64,000 nt of DNA from Pseudooceanicola batsensis HTCC2597 (GCF_000152725.1 NZ_AAMO01000015.1:1-64000); one strand, 5' to 3'. Counted from the stretch's first letter, positions 15,317-24,026 are shown. Numbers and translations are program-made. Notes: generated by a model not told the origin, from the sequence alone.

Positions 15317-17488
15317 ATGAGCAGTGCGTTCGACAAACTGGCGAGGCCTGTGCAGAAATGGATACGCCAGAAAGGTTGGCGCGAACTTCGCGACATCCAG
15401 GCGCGATCCATCCGGACGATCTACGAAACCAATGCCGATTTAATCGTTGCAGCTTCTACGGCGGGCGGAAAGACGGAGGCGGCGTTCCTGCCGTTGATTT
15501 CACAGGTGCTTGACGCGCCGTCGGGCGGCACCGGTTTCGACCTGCTCTACATCGGTCCGCTGAAAGCCTTGATCACGGACCAGGCCATGCGGCTGGAGGG
15601 CATGTGCCAGGAAGCAGAGCTACCGGTTGTTCCCTGGCACGGGGATGTCTCGCAATCGATCAAGACGCGCGCGTTGAAATCTCCAAAAGGGATCCTGCTG
15701 ATAACCCCAGAGTCCCTTGAAGCGCTTTTCATTCGTCGCGGTTTGGAAATTGCCCGCCTATTTGGGGCCACGCGGGCGGTCGTGATCGACGAACTGCATA
15801 CGGTTCTGGATAGCGAACGCGGTGTCCAGCTTCGTTCACTGCTCACAAGGCTCGAGCTCGCGATAAAGCGCCCAATCCGTCGGATAGGTCTGTCAGCTAC
15901 GCTAGGCGACATGGACCTCGCCAAGGCCTATCTTCGCCCTGACGCAGCAAGCTCTGTCCAGCTGATCGAAGCAGATGGCGGCGAGGCAGAATTGAAGCTT
16001 CAGCTTCGCGGCTACCTCTCAGGCGATGAGGATGAAAACAGCCCATCCGCAACGGACGCGATAGCAGCCCATCTTTTCAAACACCTTCGAGGCAGCGACA
16101 ATCTGGTCTTCGCCGGAGCGCGCCAACGGGTCGAGATCTACGCAGATCGGTTGCGGGAGCTTTGCGAACGGGAGCACCTGCCACAGGAATTCTATCCCCA
16201 CCACGCGAGCCTCTCCCGAGAACACCGTGACTTCGTTGAGCGGCGCTTGAAGGATCCTGCGAAGCCGACGACCGCCGTTTGCACGTCGACGCTCGAGCTT
16301 GGAATCGACATCGGTGACGTGACTTGCGTGGCCCAAATCGGTGCGCCATTCAGCGTCGCGGCGTTGCGACAACGGCTTGGCCGGTCAGGCCGGCGTGAAG
16401 GACAACCGGCCATTCTGAGGCAGTATGCTGTCGAAGCCAAGTTGGCGCCGGAGAGCAGTTTCGTGGATCGTCTTCGCCTCGGCCTGATCAGGTCTATCGC
16501 GATGATAGATCTGCTGTTGGAAGGCTGGTGCGAACCGCCAAAACCGCAGGCGCTTCATCTCTCGACGCTCGTCCATCAGATACTGTCAGTCATAGCGCAG
16601 CGCGGCGGTGCGACTGCAAGCGTGGTCTACAACGTGCTCTGCCGCGAAGGCCCCTTTCGGAAGGTTACAACCGAAATCTTTGCAGACGTGTTGCGTGCGA
16701 TTGGCAACCCAGAAACCGGCTTGATCGAACAGGCCGGCAGCGGGCTGTTACTTTTGGGACAGACTGGCGAAAAGCTGGTTGAGCATTACAGTTTCTATGC
16801 GGTGTTCCAGACACCTGAAGAATTCCGCTTGGTTGCGGAGGGGCGAGATCTTGGAACCCTGCCAATCGACAATGTTCTTGCTCCCGGGATGCTGCTGATT
16901 TTTTCTGGTAGGCGTTGGATGGTTCAAGAAATCCATGATCGTGAAAAGGTCATCGTCGTCAAACCCGCGAAGGCTGGTGTGCCTCCCGTCTTCGGCGGCG
17001 ATGCAGGGGACATTCATGACAAAGTGATCGACCGAATGTTCGCGGTGCTCGAGGGGAATGCCAGTCCAGCTTACATGGATACAGTCTCTCTGATGATGCT
17101 CGAGGAAGCGCGTGCTCACTATGAACAGCTGGGGTTTAGGGCCAATAACATACACAGCATCGGCGAGCATACATTAGTCATTGCGACGCGGGTCGGGACG
17201 GTGAAGACATCAACCCTCGCGCTCGCACTCAGAAGCGAAGGGTTTTCGGTCGAACAACATGACGGGTTCCTGCTGCTGGAGGCCGGAGACGAAACCCCCG
17301 ATCTTCAAACGGTACTAGTGCATATTCGATCCGGCGAACCTGTCGATCTGTTCTCGGGAGCAGGGAACCTCATGTCGGAGAAGTTTCATCCGTACCTGTC
17401 GCTGCCCCTCTTGGAGTTGGATGCATTATCTTCGAGGCTTGAGCCCGATACTCTTACCGCGATGGTCGGTAGAATCTTCCCGGCATAA
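15317..17488 (+). CDS. sngC: DEAD/DEAH-box helicase, Shango subunit C
   Basis: A 723-residue superfamily 2 helicase. Motif I is ASTAGGKTEA, motif Ia YIGPLKALITDQ, motif II VIDELH, motif III GLSATLGD, and motif VI RQRLGRSGRREGQP; the layout is Lhr-like. The C-terminal third contains winged-helix and beta-rich regions. It starts 5 bases after the ATPase stop, so the three genes form one operon. In Shango the helicase is needed for defence; the exact DNA substrate is unknown. The gene converges on the minus-strand TIR/QueC operon with a 43-nt gap and no clear terminator. Confidence 0.87.
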   Translation: MSSAFDKLARPVQKWIRQKGWRELRDIQARSIRTIYETNADLIVAASTAGGKTEAAFLPLISQVLDAPSGGTGFDLLYIGPLKALITDQAMRLEGMCQEAELPVVPWHGDVSQSIKTRALKSPKGILLITPESLEALFIRRGLEIARLFGATRAVVIDELHTVLDSERGVQLRSLLTRLELAIKRPIRRIGLSATLGDMDLAKAYLRPDAASSVQLIEADGGEAELKLQLRGYLSGDEDENSPSATDAIAAHLFKHLRGSDNLVFAGARQRVEIYADRLRELCEREHLPQEFYPHHASLSREHRDFVERRLKDPAKPTTAVCTSTLELGIDIGDVTCVAQIGAPFSVAALRQRLGRSGRREGQPAILRQYAVEAKLAPESSFVDRLRLGLIRSIAMIDLLLEGWCEPPKPQALHLSTLVHQILSVIAQRGGATASVVYNVLCREGPFRKVTTEIFADVLRAIGNPETGLIEQAGSGLLLLGQTGEKLVEHYSFYAVFQTPEEFRLVAEGRDLGTLPIDNVLAPGMLLIFSGRRWMVQEIHDREKVIVVKPAKAGVPPVFGGDAGDIHDKVIDRMFAVLEGNASPAYMDTVSLMMLEEARAHYEQLGFRANNIHSIGEHTLVIATRVGTVKTSTLALALRSEGFSVEQHDGFLLLEAGDETPDLQTVLVHIRSGEPVDLFSGAGNLMSEKFHPYLSLPLLELDALSSRLEPDTLTAMVGRIFPA

Positions 17489-17531
17489 CGTGTGCGGTAA
17501 TCCTCGTTGGCTGTGGTCATCTCTCTCAGGG

Positions 17532-18797
17532 TTATTGGTTGCTCTGTCTACCTTTGTACGCTGCGCCAGTGGCTAACGCATGGGTTCGTCCCTCCTCAAA
17601 GGTGGCGATCTCCCAGACTGCCGGATCAGAATCACGAAAACGCTTTTCATGATCGGCGGCAGCATCGCTATCGCCAAGGGCATAAAGACAATTGGCCATC
17701 GTGGCGTGGATCCATTTCATGTCACTTCGCTCAGCTGAGTTAGGATCCCTTAGTAGGCGCTCAAGATTGGCAACGATGCTTTCGCGTGTTTTTCGTGCAC
17801 TCATCCTGTCGAATAGCGCTTCGTCTGGATTTGATTGCTGTGCTCCCCGCATATCGTAGCAGGTAGCTAGGTTCTCACCGTTGTAATAATCGCCTCGCAC
17901 TTCAAACCCTCGACGGTAATGACGGATCGCCATATCCAACTGTCCAGGCTGGTTGGTGGCAAGCCACAGTCGCTTATACATTGCCCCCGTAATTCCGCGT
18001 GTTTCTGGATCATTCGATTGGTCTGGATCTAGCGCAGAAATGATTTTTATGCCCTCGATTAGTGCGGAGATGTGATCTGGCTGCGCGGCCTTATAAGTAG
18101 ATAACGCCAATTGCTGCACGATAAAGGGGTCGTTCGGTTTGAGCGTATTTGCTGCATGGAAGGCTGCCGCTGCTCCGGCATGATCGCTTTCCTCGGCCAG
18201 CGTCTCGGCTTGGCGGATCAGGTCTGCTAGTCGTTTTTGATCAGCTTCCATCTCATCGACCAACTCATCAAATTCTTCTTCGGTCAACATAGGGCGCCGC
18301 AATCGCGGAAGAAACGTGTATACGGGACTGTCGGGTTTACCAGAAGCTAGTGCGGCTTCAATAAGAAGCCGGAGCTCGCGTGAGGCTCGGCCAGCTTCTC
18401 GTGCACCGATATCTTCTCCGAGGTGCCGGTACTGGAAAGTACTTATGTGGTCTAGGTCAAAATAGAGCCGACCAGCATCCTCTTTCATAACAATAGTTGA
18501 ATTTGGGCAAAGCGCGTGGCGGACGCCGAGTTCGTAGATGGCATTGGGATTTCCGGTTGAGATGTCTGCAACGACGAGGTCTGATCGCAGCAGCATTTCA
18601 TACATTTCGAGGTCAATTACGCCCGAATGGGTAACTTCGTCGGCTCGTATGCAGCGAAGGCCAGCGTCTTCTACTGCGGGGCGGATGATTGCCTCATACG
18701 TCGCATCCAGGTCGAGGGTCCGACCACTTTCATAGTCGGTCTTCTTCCCGAACCCCATGACAACAAAACAAACTTTACGGTCGTCGGACATCTTCAT
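17532..18797 (-). CDS. Deoxyribosyltransferase-like domain fused to TPR region
   Basis: A 421-residue protein (or 419 from ATG 18791). Residues about 8-115 resemble the nucleoside 2-deoxyribosyltransferase/TIR-like Rossmann group, with VVADISTGNPNAIYELG as the conserved core (Asp, Asn-Pro-Asn, Tyr-Glu-Leu). From about residue 165 the sequence is helical with TPR-like units (AETLAEESDHAGAAAAFHAAN, QLDMAIRHYRRGFEV, HATMANCLYALGDSDAAADH), similar to DUF4071 TRAF-binding-type proteins. It is the last gene of the nine-gene operon, 35 bases after the lipase-TPR gene. It may act as sensor or effector in nucleotide-based immunity; that role is inferred from domains and neighbours. Confidence 0.7.
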   Translation of the reverse strand: MKMSDDRKVCFVVMGFGKKTDYESGRTLDLDATYEAIIRPAVEDAGLRCIRADEVTHSGVIDLEMYEMLLRSDLVVADISTGNPNAIYELGVRHALCPNSTIVMKEDAGRLYFDLDHISTFQYRHLGEDIGAREAGRASRELRLLIEAALASGKPDSPVYTFLPRLRRPMLTEEEFDELVDEMEADQKRLADLIRQAETLAEESDHAGAAAAFHAANTLKPNDPFIVQQLALSTYKAAQPDHISALIEGIKIISALDPDQSNDPETRGITGAMYKRLWLATNQPGQLDMAIRHYRRGFEVRGDYYNGENLATCYDMRGAQQSNPDEALFDRMSARKTRESIVANLERLLRDPNSAERSDMKWIHATMANCLYALGDSDAAADHEKRFRDSDPAVWEIATFEEGRTHALATGAAYKGRQSNQ

Positions 18798-18832
18798 CTC
18801 ATTGGGCCTGTGTCGTTTGTTACCGCCTGCCG

Positions 18833-20254
18833 TTATGACCGCACTATGCCAAAAGCGTGATCGATTTGATCGCGCGCATCAGCTCCATAAATGCGCACAG
18901 TCACAGCTGTCGCTTGGACATACATCGAATTCTTAGCACGTACCGACGTGGCCGCTGCAATTGCGTCACGATATGCCGCGACAGCATCTTCTAAACAGCC
19001 CAGTACAAGCAGGGCCTCACCGCGTGTCGCTAGTCCCCAAGGACTGGGAGGAGCCAACTCTACATGTTCAAGCGCAAGGCGTGCTGCCTCAACTGCGGCT
19101 TGCGGGATTGGATCATGATCGGCGCTTGACGCTAGATGCAAAAAGGCGACGTTAATTCCCTGATAATATGCTTGGGCAAAATTCCCTGCCGAAATGGCCG
19201 CAGCTCGACTTTCATTGTAAAGTGACAACGCTCGATCAAAATCCGTTTGGCGACGCTCCAGCAACCACCGCCGCTTTAACCGACCGGCCAGAACTCCGCG
19301 CGGATCCAGGTGATCCCGACCATCTGCCCAAGTTTCGATAACATTGAGAGCTGCTTGTGATCGACCAAGGCTCTCTAGGGCGAGCGACAAGGTTACAATG
19401 GCGTTGTCGTCGAGTTCAGAAACTATTGGCTCAAGTATGTCGATGGCGCTTTGGAACTCCCGGCGCTCGACTGCGAGCCGTGCTGTATCCGCTACTGAGT
19501 GTAAGGGGGCGTTGCCACGCAGCAACCGCCTTACAATGTCGTAAGCCAAGTCGTCCCGCGTGGCGGGGCGGACAATATCGAGATGGTTCCCCGGGATCGC
19601 GGCTTGTTGACTAACTGGGAACGGGTCGAGCGACGACGTCGACGGAACGAAGGCATCTACCTCGCCAGCAACCGAGATAAATGCGAACGGACTTTTTGCT
19701 CCGAATTGGTGCGCCCAGTCTGTACGTAGTTGGGAGATAAACGCTCCCCCGCTATCCATGTCGCGAAGCTGAAATTTGAGTAGTCGTGCGAGGCCAGCCT
19801 TTGCCAGGCCTGCGCTCGGCGTCCCAAAGAGGACTAGGTGCGATAGACGACCGTCAAAACATGATGAGTCTAGCACTGCGCGTTGCGCGACAAGGCCGCC
19901 CATACTGTGGGCAACGAGTGCGATGCAATCATATCCTGCTAACGTGCGCGAGGTTAGTTTGGTGGCAAGACTGCGCGCGCATAGTCGGATACCGGGATCT
20001 GCTTCCCACAACGGAAAATCGAGCGAGAGCCGCGACGGATATCCAATGCTGAACGCATCCCAATCAGAGAACTCAGGGTCGTCGACGAACAATCTGGAAA
20101 AGTCTGTCCAAGTTCCGTCCGCTGTACCCGAAAAGCCATGTAAGAAGATTACGGCGGCTCGGCGACCTTTCTTGCGCAGCTCAAGAATATGCGGATCGGG
20201 TACTGGACTGCCCCTAGTTGAGAACCAACCTATCAGTCGCCGCAACATTGCCAT
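18833..20254 (-). CDS. Alpha/beta hydrolase (lipase-like) with TPR C-terminus
   Basis: A 473-residue protein. The N-terminal alpha/beta hydrolase (residues about 30-245) shows the oxyanion-loop stretch FLHGFSGTADGTW, nucleophile elbow VAHSMGGLVAQ, and a probable catalytic His in GNHLDIVRP. The C-terminal half is TPR-like (REFQSAIDILEPI, FDRALSLYNESRAAA, LGCLEDAVAAYRDAI). ATG 20254 overlaps the upstream stop as ATGA; a TTG at 20257 is an alternative. Lipase-like or PGAP1-like hydrolases serve as membrane- or lipid-attacking effectors in several defence systems. A similar effector role here is inferred. Confidence 0.75.
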   Translation of the reverse strand: MAMLRRLIGWFSTRGSPVPDPHILELRKKGRRAAVIFLHGFSGTADGTWTDFSRLFVDDPEFSDWDAFSIGYPSRLSLDFPLWEADPGIRLCARSLATKLTSRTLAGYDCIALVAHSMGGLVAQRAVLDSSCFDGRLSHLVLFGTPSAGLAKAGLARLLKFQLRDMDSGGAFISQLRTDWAHQFGAKSPFAFISVAGEVDAFVPSTSSLDPFPVSQQAAIPGNHLDIVRPATRDDLAYDIVRRLLRGNAPLHSVADTARLAVERREFQSAIDILEPIVSELDDNAIVTLSLALESLGRSQAALNVIETWADGRDHLDPRGVLAGRLKRRWLLERRQTDFDRALSLYNESRAAAISAGNFAQAYYQGINVAFLHLASSADHDPIPQAAVEAARLALEHVELAPPSPWGLATRGEALLVLGCLEDAVAAYRDAIAAATSVRAKNSMYVQATAVTVRIYGADARDQIDHAFGIVRS

Positions 20255-20805
20255 CAAGTGCGGCCCATAGTAAGAATCTCGATGATTTTGAGACCCTTGG
20301 CCCCGGCGTGTTCAGCGAGATCAGCCGTGAAGTCGTCTTCTCCGTGTGCGAGCCCTTCCCAAACTACAATAGCGAATTTCTCACGGGCATTTGCCCCTGA
20401 TACGCGTGACACTATTTTTTGATTAACCTCTGAGAACGCGTTCTTGTCTGACCTTTCATAGCCTAATTCAATAAGATCCGATTGCGTTCGAGCCCGTGCT
20501 ACTACTCTATCGAAGCGCGGCCCCCAATCACCAGGACGGTCGGTGACAGACACTTCGCGAAACTCGGCCGCTGCATACGGAAGAATAATGGTGGCGGGTA
20601 TGTCTAGCGCTTGGCAGGCCTCAAGCCCCAAAATATCGGCACCACAAGCAGCTGCGCAAACCAGTCGGGCAATTTTTTGTTCCTTAAGCACAGCCGCGAT
20701 TGCCTCTCCTACTGCAGGAGCACATTGCAGCGGAAAACGCGGCGTTTCGCGGTCATTAGGGTCGATCCGGCGACCGGCGAGACATGCAATCGCTGAAATA
20801 GTCAT
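20254..20805 (-). CDS. SLOG-like Rossmann-fold protein
   Basis: A 183-residue protein starting at ATG 20805, supported by GGAG five bases upstream and an ATGA overlap with the TIR gene. LAGRRIDPNDRETPRFP near the start, VCAAACGADILGLEACQALDIPATIILPY in the middle and VARARTQSDLIELGYERSDKNAF later resemble SLOG-type Rossmannoid proteins linked to nucleotide signalling. SLOG domains bind nucleotides, ADP-ribose or their derivatives and often accompany TIR proteins. The assignment comes from motif resemblance only and was not tested with a profile search. Confidence 0.6.
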   Translation of the reverse strand: MTISAIACLAGRRIDPNDRETPRFPLQCAPAVGEAIAAVLKEQKIARLVCAAACGADILGLEACQALDIPATIILPYAAAEFREVSVTDRPGDWGPRFDRVVARARTQSDLIELGYERSDKNAFSEVNQKIVSRVSGANAREKFAIVVWEGLAHGEDDFTADLAEHAGAKGLKIIEILTMGRT

Positions 20806-21266
20806 TTGATCTCCGGTGCCAGTTTGGACCAAGGGACCATCTTAATTCCGTTTTTCAACCAACTCGGCTGGCGTCCGGTAAACCGGTCGCCAGCGTGCAC
20901 GGCGACCACCTTTTTCCCCAACTCAAGGCTCTTTTGAACCTCCCAACTAACCCATCGGCTTTCTGCTGTTTTATCGGAAACATAAACAACCGTCACAGAG
21001 GAACGGTTGATCCGCTCGGTAATCTTCTGGCGAATATATTCTGCGCGTTCGCTGTCATAAGGAGCACGAACCGAGTGGTCATTGAACTCAATATCACTAT
21101 TCTCGTTCTTAGCCTGAGCGCGTAATAGATTGACCTCGTTGATGTCTTCCGTTGCAAAACTTATGAAAACATTCCGCTTTCCGCTAGTAAGGGCATCGCG
21201 TGCCTTCTGCTCAAGTGCGCTTATGTTGCCTAATTGGCTCCAGCCACCGCCGCCACCGCCGCCCAT
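20802..21266 (-). CDS. TIR-domain protein with poly-glycine N-terminus
   Basis: A 154-residue protein. After Met come seven glycines and Trp (encoded by GGC/GGT triplets), then a short linker and a TIR-like domain of the MTH538/DUF1863 (ThsB-like) type from about residue 28: NVFISFATEDINEV, then SERAEYIRQKITERINRSSVTVVYVS and SRWVSWEVQKSLELGKKVV. The acidic residue in the SERAEYI helix is a candidate NADase Glu. ATG 21266 is chosen because AGGAGG overlaps the last codons of queC and is spaced seven bases upstream; longer starts would overlap queC. The exposed Gly tail beside a QueC-like enzyme is the key oddity. The effector role is inferred. Confidence 0.8.
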   Translation of the reverse strand: MGGGGGGGWSQLGNISALEQKARDALTSGKRNVFISFATEDINEVNLLRAQAKNENSDIEFNDHSVRAPYDSERAEYIRQKITERINRSSVTVVYVSDKTAESRWVSWEVQKSLELGKKVVAVHAGDRFTGRQPSWLKNGIKMVPWSKLAPEIK

Positions 21267-21267
21267 G

Positions 21268-21858
21268 TCATTCCTCCTCAAACTTGAATTCATTGCATGC
21301 GATACATGCGCCGCATGCCTCATCATTGCCTAAGTGACAGGAATAGGTTCCAACGATACCTTTTTGCTGTGCCAGCGCAACGACATCGATTTTATGAAAT
21401 TCTGCCAGCGGAGCAATTACTCGCATCGATTTTCCCATGCTCAATGAAAGCAAGGCCTCTGCTTGGGCTAGGAAATTGTTGGTCTGGTCGGGGAAGAGGC
21501 TGGAATCTTCGTGCAACAGACCAATGGAAACGGCATCAGCTCCACGCTGAACGGCGTAAGACGATGCCACCAAGAGAAATAGCAGGTTGCGTCCAGGGGT
21601 AAAGGCATCTTCCAACACCCGCAGAGATGGATCTGTCAAGCCTGAGCGGATTAAGTCCCCAAAACCTTCAAGCTTGGCTACCTTTGGTTCTGGCAATCCC
21701 AACCGGGCGAGAACGGCTCGACAAGCGGCGAGCTCCTTGTCCTTTGATCGCTGCCCAAAATCGACGAATAATGGATATTGTTCTAGTCCTTCCTCGCGAG
21801 CAAGTACGGCAACCAACGTAGAATCTAGGCCGCCTGATACTAGTGTGACGATGCTCAT
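21268..21858 (-). CDS. QueC-like 7-deazaguanine synthase family enzyme
   Basis: A 196-residue PP-loop ATP-dependent enzyme of the QueC family. The ATP-pyrophosphatase motif SGGLDST is at residue about 9, RNLLFLLVASSYAVQRGADAVSIG is the family core, and the zinc-site cysteines CHLGNDEACGACIAC lie near the C-terminus. QueC makes preQ0 from CDG in queuosine synthesis, but no queD, queE or folE is nearby. It is coupled by ATGA to the OGG-like gene and followed by a TIR gene after one base. The related Cap9 of type IV CBASS is the better guide to function. It is shorter than housekeeping QueC (about 220-235), as expected for a specialised paralogue. Confidence 0.85.
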   Translation of the reverse strand: MSIVTLVSGGLDSTLVAVLAREEGLEQYPLFVDFGQRSKDKELAACRAVLARLGLPEPKVAKLEGFGDLIRSGLTDPSLRVLEDAFTPGRNLLFLLVASSYAVQRGADAVSIGLLHEDSSLFPDQTNNFLAQAEALLSLSMGKSMRVIAPLAEFHKIDVVALAQQKGIVGTYSCHLGNDEACGACIACNEFKFEEE

Positions 21859-22553
21859 TGCGCGTACCTCCTATGTTGCTTGGCGATGCGCATTACGATC
21901 CAAATTGCCCAATCGAGTATGCCCACGGGACATTTAAGTTCTTCCGCGTGAACGCGTAGTACATCCTCAAGCGGCAAATAGTGCTTGAGTGAACTGACTG
22001 CGCTACTTCCCTTCGAATGAAGGCCAGTCAGAGACATATAATCGAGAACGTGTCGATCGATTATCGCCAAGTCATATGTGAGCGCGACATTCCGCAGAAA
22101 CATGCTTGCTTGCTTCGGGCCAATGCCATGTGCGTTTTCCACGAGCCAAGTGCGTGCGTGGCTCGCTGTAGCGAAACCTGCAATTAGGGTCGACAGACTG
22201 TCCGCGTTGTCCAAAACACTGGAATGAATGCGTTCAAGTTGGACAGCTCTGACTGAAGGAAAGCGGTAGAGCCGCTCGCGACCACCAACCTTCAACGGCA
22301 TATGCAGTATGCCGTGGATCGAATTTCCAACGCTGCCGCAGTGATTATTGCAGTACAGAACTCCTGCTTCGTCGATCGCGTCGGCTGCGGCGGTGGCCAA
22401 AGAAAAGGGAACTTGACTACTTAACACACAGGCAGACAACTCCCACCACAACGCACGTTCGTCTGCTACATCTCTGCGTTGGGAGACTCGGCTTTCGATG
22501 TCGGGACAGATACTTGCCACCGCAGACTGCAACTGTCGGCCTTCAAAGCTCAT
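21855..22553 (-). CDS. HhH-GPD DNA glycosylase-like protein (OGG type)
   Basis: A 232-residue protein of the endonuclease III/OGG superfamily. LSSQVPFSLATAAADAI is the early helical part; the helix-hairpin-helix is HGIGPKQASMFLRNV with the catalytic-type Lys in PKQAS, followed by the invariant-type Asp in AIIDRHVLDYM. That Lys/Asp spacing is as in bifunctional OGG and AGOG glycosylase/lyases. Unlike endonuclease III no C-terminal FeS cysteine cluster is seen. It sits between the TGT-like and QueC-like genes with ATGA overlaps on both sides, the same partnership as in type IV CBASS. Its substrate may be a modified base or nucleotide rather than damaged DNA. Confidence 0.78.
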   Translation of the reverse strand: MSFEGRQLQSAVASICPDIESRVSQRRDVADERALWWELSACVLSSQVPFSLATAAADAIDEAGVLYCNNHCGSVGNSIHGILHMPLKVGGRERLYRFPSVRAVQLERIHSSVLDNADSLSTLIAGFATASHARTWLVENAHGIGPKQASMFLRNVALTYDLAIIDRHVLDYMSLTGLHSKGSSAVSSLKHYLPLEDVLRVHAEELKCPVGILDWAIWIVMRIAKQHRRYAQ

Positions 22554-23962
22554 GTCTTAAATACCTCCGGGTTAAGCCGGAGAAGCATCTCTGTTGCTGC
22601 CTTCCCAAGCCGACTGGTGACGAAGCTCTCCAATCTATCTTCTTTTGCCATTTCTCGTAGCTTCACATTGAAGCGTTTGAAATAGTCGATGTTGTGGAAT
22701 GCAACTTTCCCAGCGAATTCGACGCCAGGATCGTCGAGCGCTTGGCTGGCAATCGCCAAGTCGGCGAAACGCGTCTGGTCGGTGAACAGATCAAAATGCT
22801 GGAAGTGATTTAACCTATCAGTTTCGTGGTCAACAACGGTCCGACACCACTCAAGACCATCAAAGCAGTCAGCACCGGCAGAGGCCAATATTCCTACCGT
22901 CCATGGATTGCCAGTACCGAGCAAGTGAATTGGCTGGTAAAAGGACAGCCTGTCAAGTTCACGGCGTACAGCTTGCATTGTTGCGACACGCTGGCGGATA
23001 CCAGCGCCAAGTTCACGCTCTGGAATTCCGATCATAGGCGGATGGAGCGTTTCGGCTACTAGCCGTGTAACCGTTGGTATCAGCTCAGCCTTGTATCCTC
23101 CAGATTTCAAGCGTGGCACATGGATCACCGGCAACACCGGTGCACCCGTCATCGCTTGATCACGTTTTGTGTTCTCAATGATGCCATCGGCCAAGCGCGA
23201 TGCCTTACTGGGCAGTCTCGTTTTAGGTTTGTCGAAGCAAAACGCCCAGTCGAACGGGACCGTACCAAGGACCTCTTCGAAATCACTTGTTGTCCAGCGC
23301 TTGGCTGCAAGCCTGCTAGCCTCATAATTTCCTGAATCCAGCAGGATGAAGCCTCCAGTGTCCTTATATTCATTGAGTGCATCGATCAGCGCATCCGGTT
23401 TGCGCCGTTTGACTAAGTCCCAAGCCGAGACAAGCAACGTTGGCGCTCGTGCTAACGCAAGCGCCTTGACGGCACCATGAGGAACGAGCTGTGTTTCAAA
23501 GGAAGAGACTGAGAGAAAGACGCTAGGCAACGGAAGGCGCCCATTTGCAATATCAGGGGGGCGCCTCGACCGTTTGGTAGGCGGAAGGTTTGCAGTCAAA
23601 CGGTTAAACAGACGCGAAAAAGCTTCGTGATCCTCCCGTTCGTTCCATGAAGAGAGATCGACCGTAGCATACCCACCAAACCCGTATGCCGGGCCGCTCC
23701 CATCAAGACTTGCGCAGATGATTTTTACGTTGTGTTGTTGAGCGAGTCGAACCTCGTCAATCACGGTGTCTTTTGTATTTGATGCTGCTGACCAGAGTAC
23801 GAGGGCACTTCTTGCAGCTGCGAGCTCCGCGTTCATCTCATCTATAAATCGTTGCTTGACGAGCCTATCCCACCACACAGTCCAGCGTCGAGACAATAGC
23901 TCGACCAGCTTCTCGGTGCGGCCTTCGTCTTGACGTCCGTAAATGACATAAATATCCGCCAA
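22550..23962 (-). CDS. TIR domain fused to TGT-like transglycosylase domain
   Basis: A 470-residue fusion. Residues about 1-130 are TIR-like: DIYVIYGRQDEGRTEKLVELL, WTVWWDR, ALVLWSAAS and VIDEVRLAQQHNVKIICASLD. From about residue 145 a TGT (queuine tRNA-ribosyltransferase)-like barrel follows, with FILLDSGNYE, then IHLLGTGNPWTVGILASAGADCFDGLEWCR, matching the GxGxP...GxDxFD pattern of TGT. The start is TTG at 23962, set by AGGAG about seven bases upstream; no better ATG exists. The gene is ATGA-coupled to the OGG-like gene and is 64 bases after the kinase gene. It probably handles a 7-deazaguanine or other base. The TIR glutamate position is not obvious, so NADase activity is uncertain. Confidence 0.78.
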   Translation of the reverse strand: MADIYVIYGRQDEGRTEKLVELLSRRWTVWWDRLVKQRFIDEMNAELAAARSALVLWSAASNTKDTVIDEVRLAQQHNVKIICASLDGSGPAYGFGGYATVDLSSWNEREDHEAFSRLFNRLTANLPPTKRSRRPPDIANGRLPLPSVFLSVSSFETQLVPHGAVKALALARAPTLLVSAWDLVKRRKPDALIDALNEYKDTGGFILLDSGNYEASRLAAKRWTTSDFEEVLGTVPFDWAFCFDKPKTRLPSKASRLADGIIENTKRDQAMTGAPVLPVIHVPRLKSGGYKAELIPTVTRLVAETLHPPMIGIPERELGAGIRQRVATMQAVRRELDRLSFYQPIHLLGTGNPWTVGILASAGADCFDGLEWCRTVVDHETDRLNHFQHFDLFTDQTRFADLAIASQALDDPGVEFAGKVAFHNIDYFKRFNVKLREMAKEDRLESFVTSRLGKAATEMLLRLNPEVFKT

Positions 23963-24026
23963 ACAAATCTCCTAACCTAACCGCTTTCAGTAGAATGTTA
24001 GAAAGAGGATAGATACAAGCTAAACC

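Noticed and set aside
21268..21858. Housekeeping queuosine biosynthesis locus
   Set aside because: No queD, queE, queF or folE nearby, the gene is short for QueC, and it is embedded in a defence-type operon.
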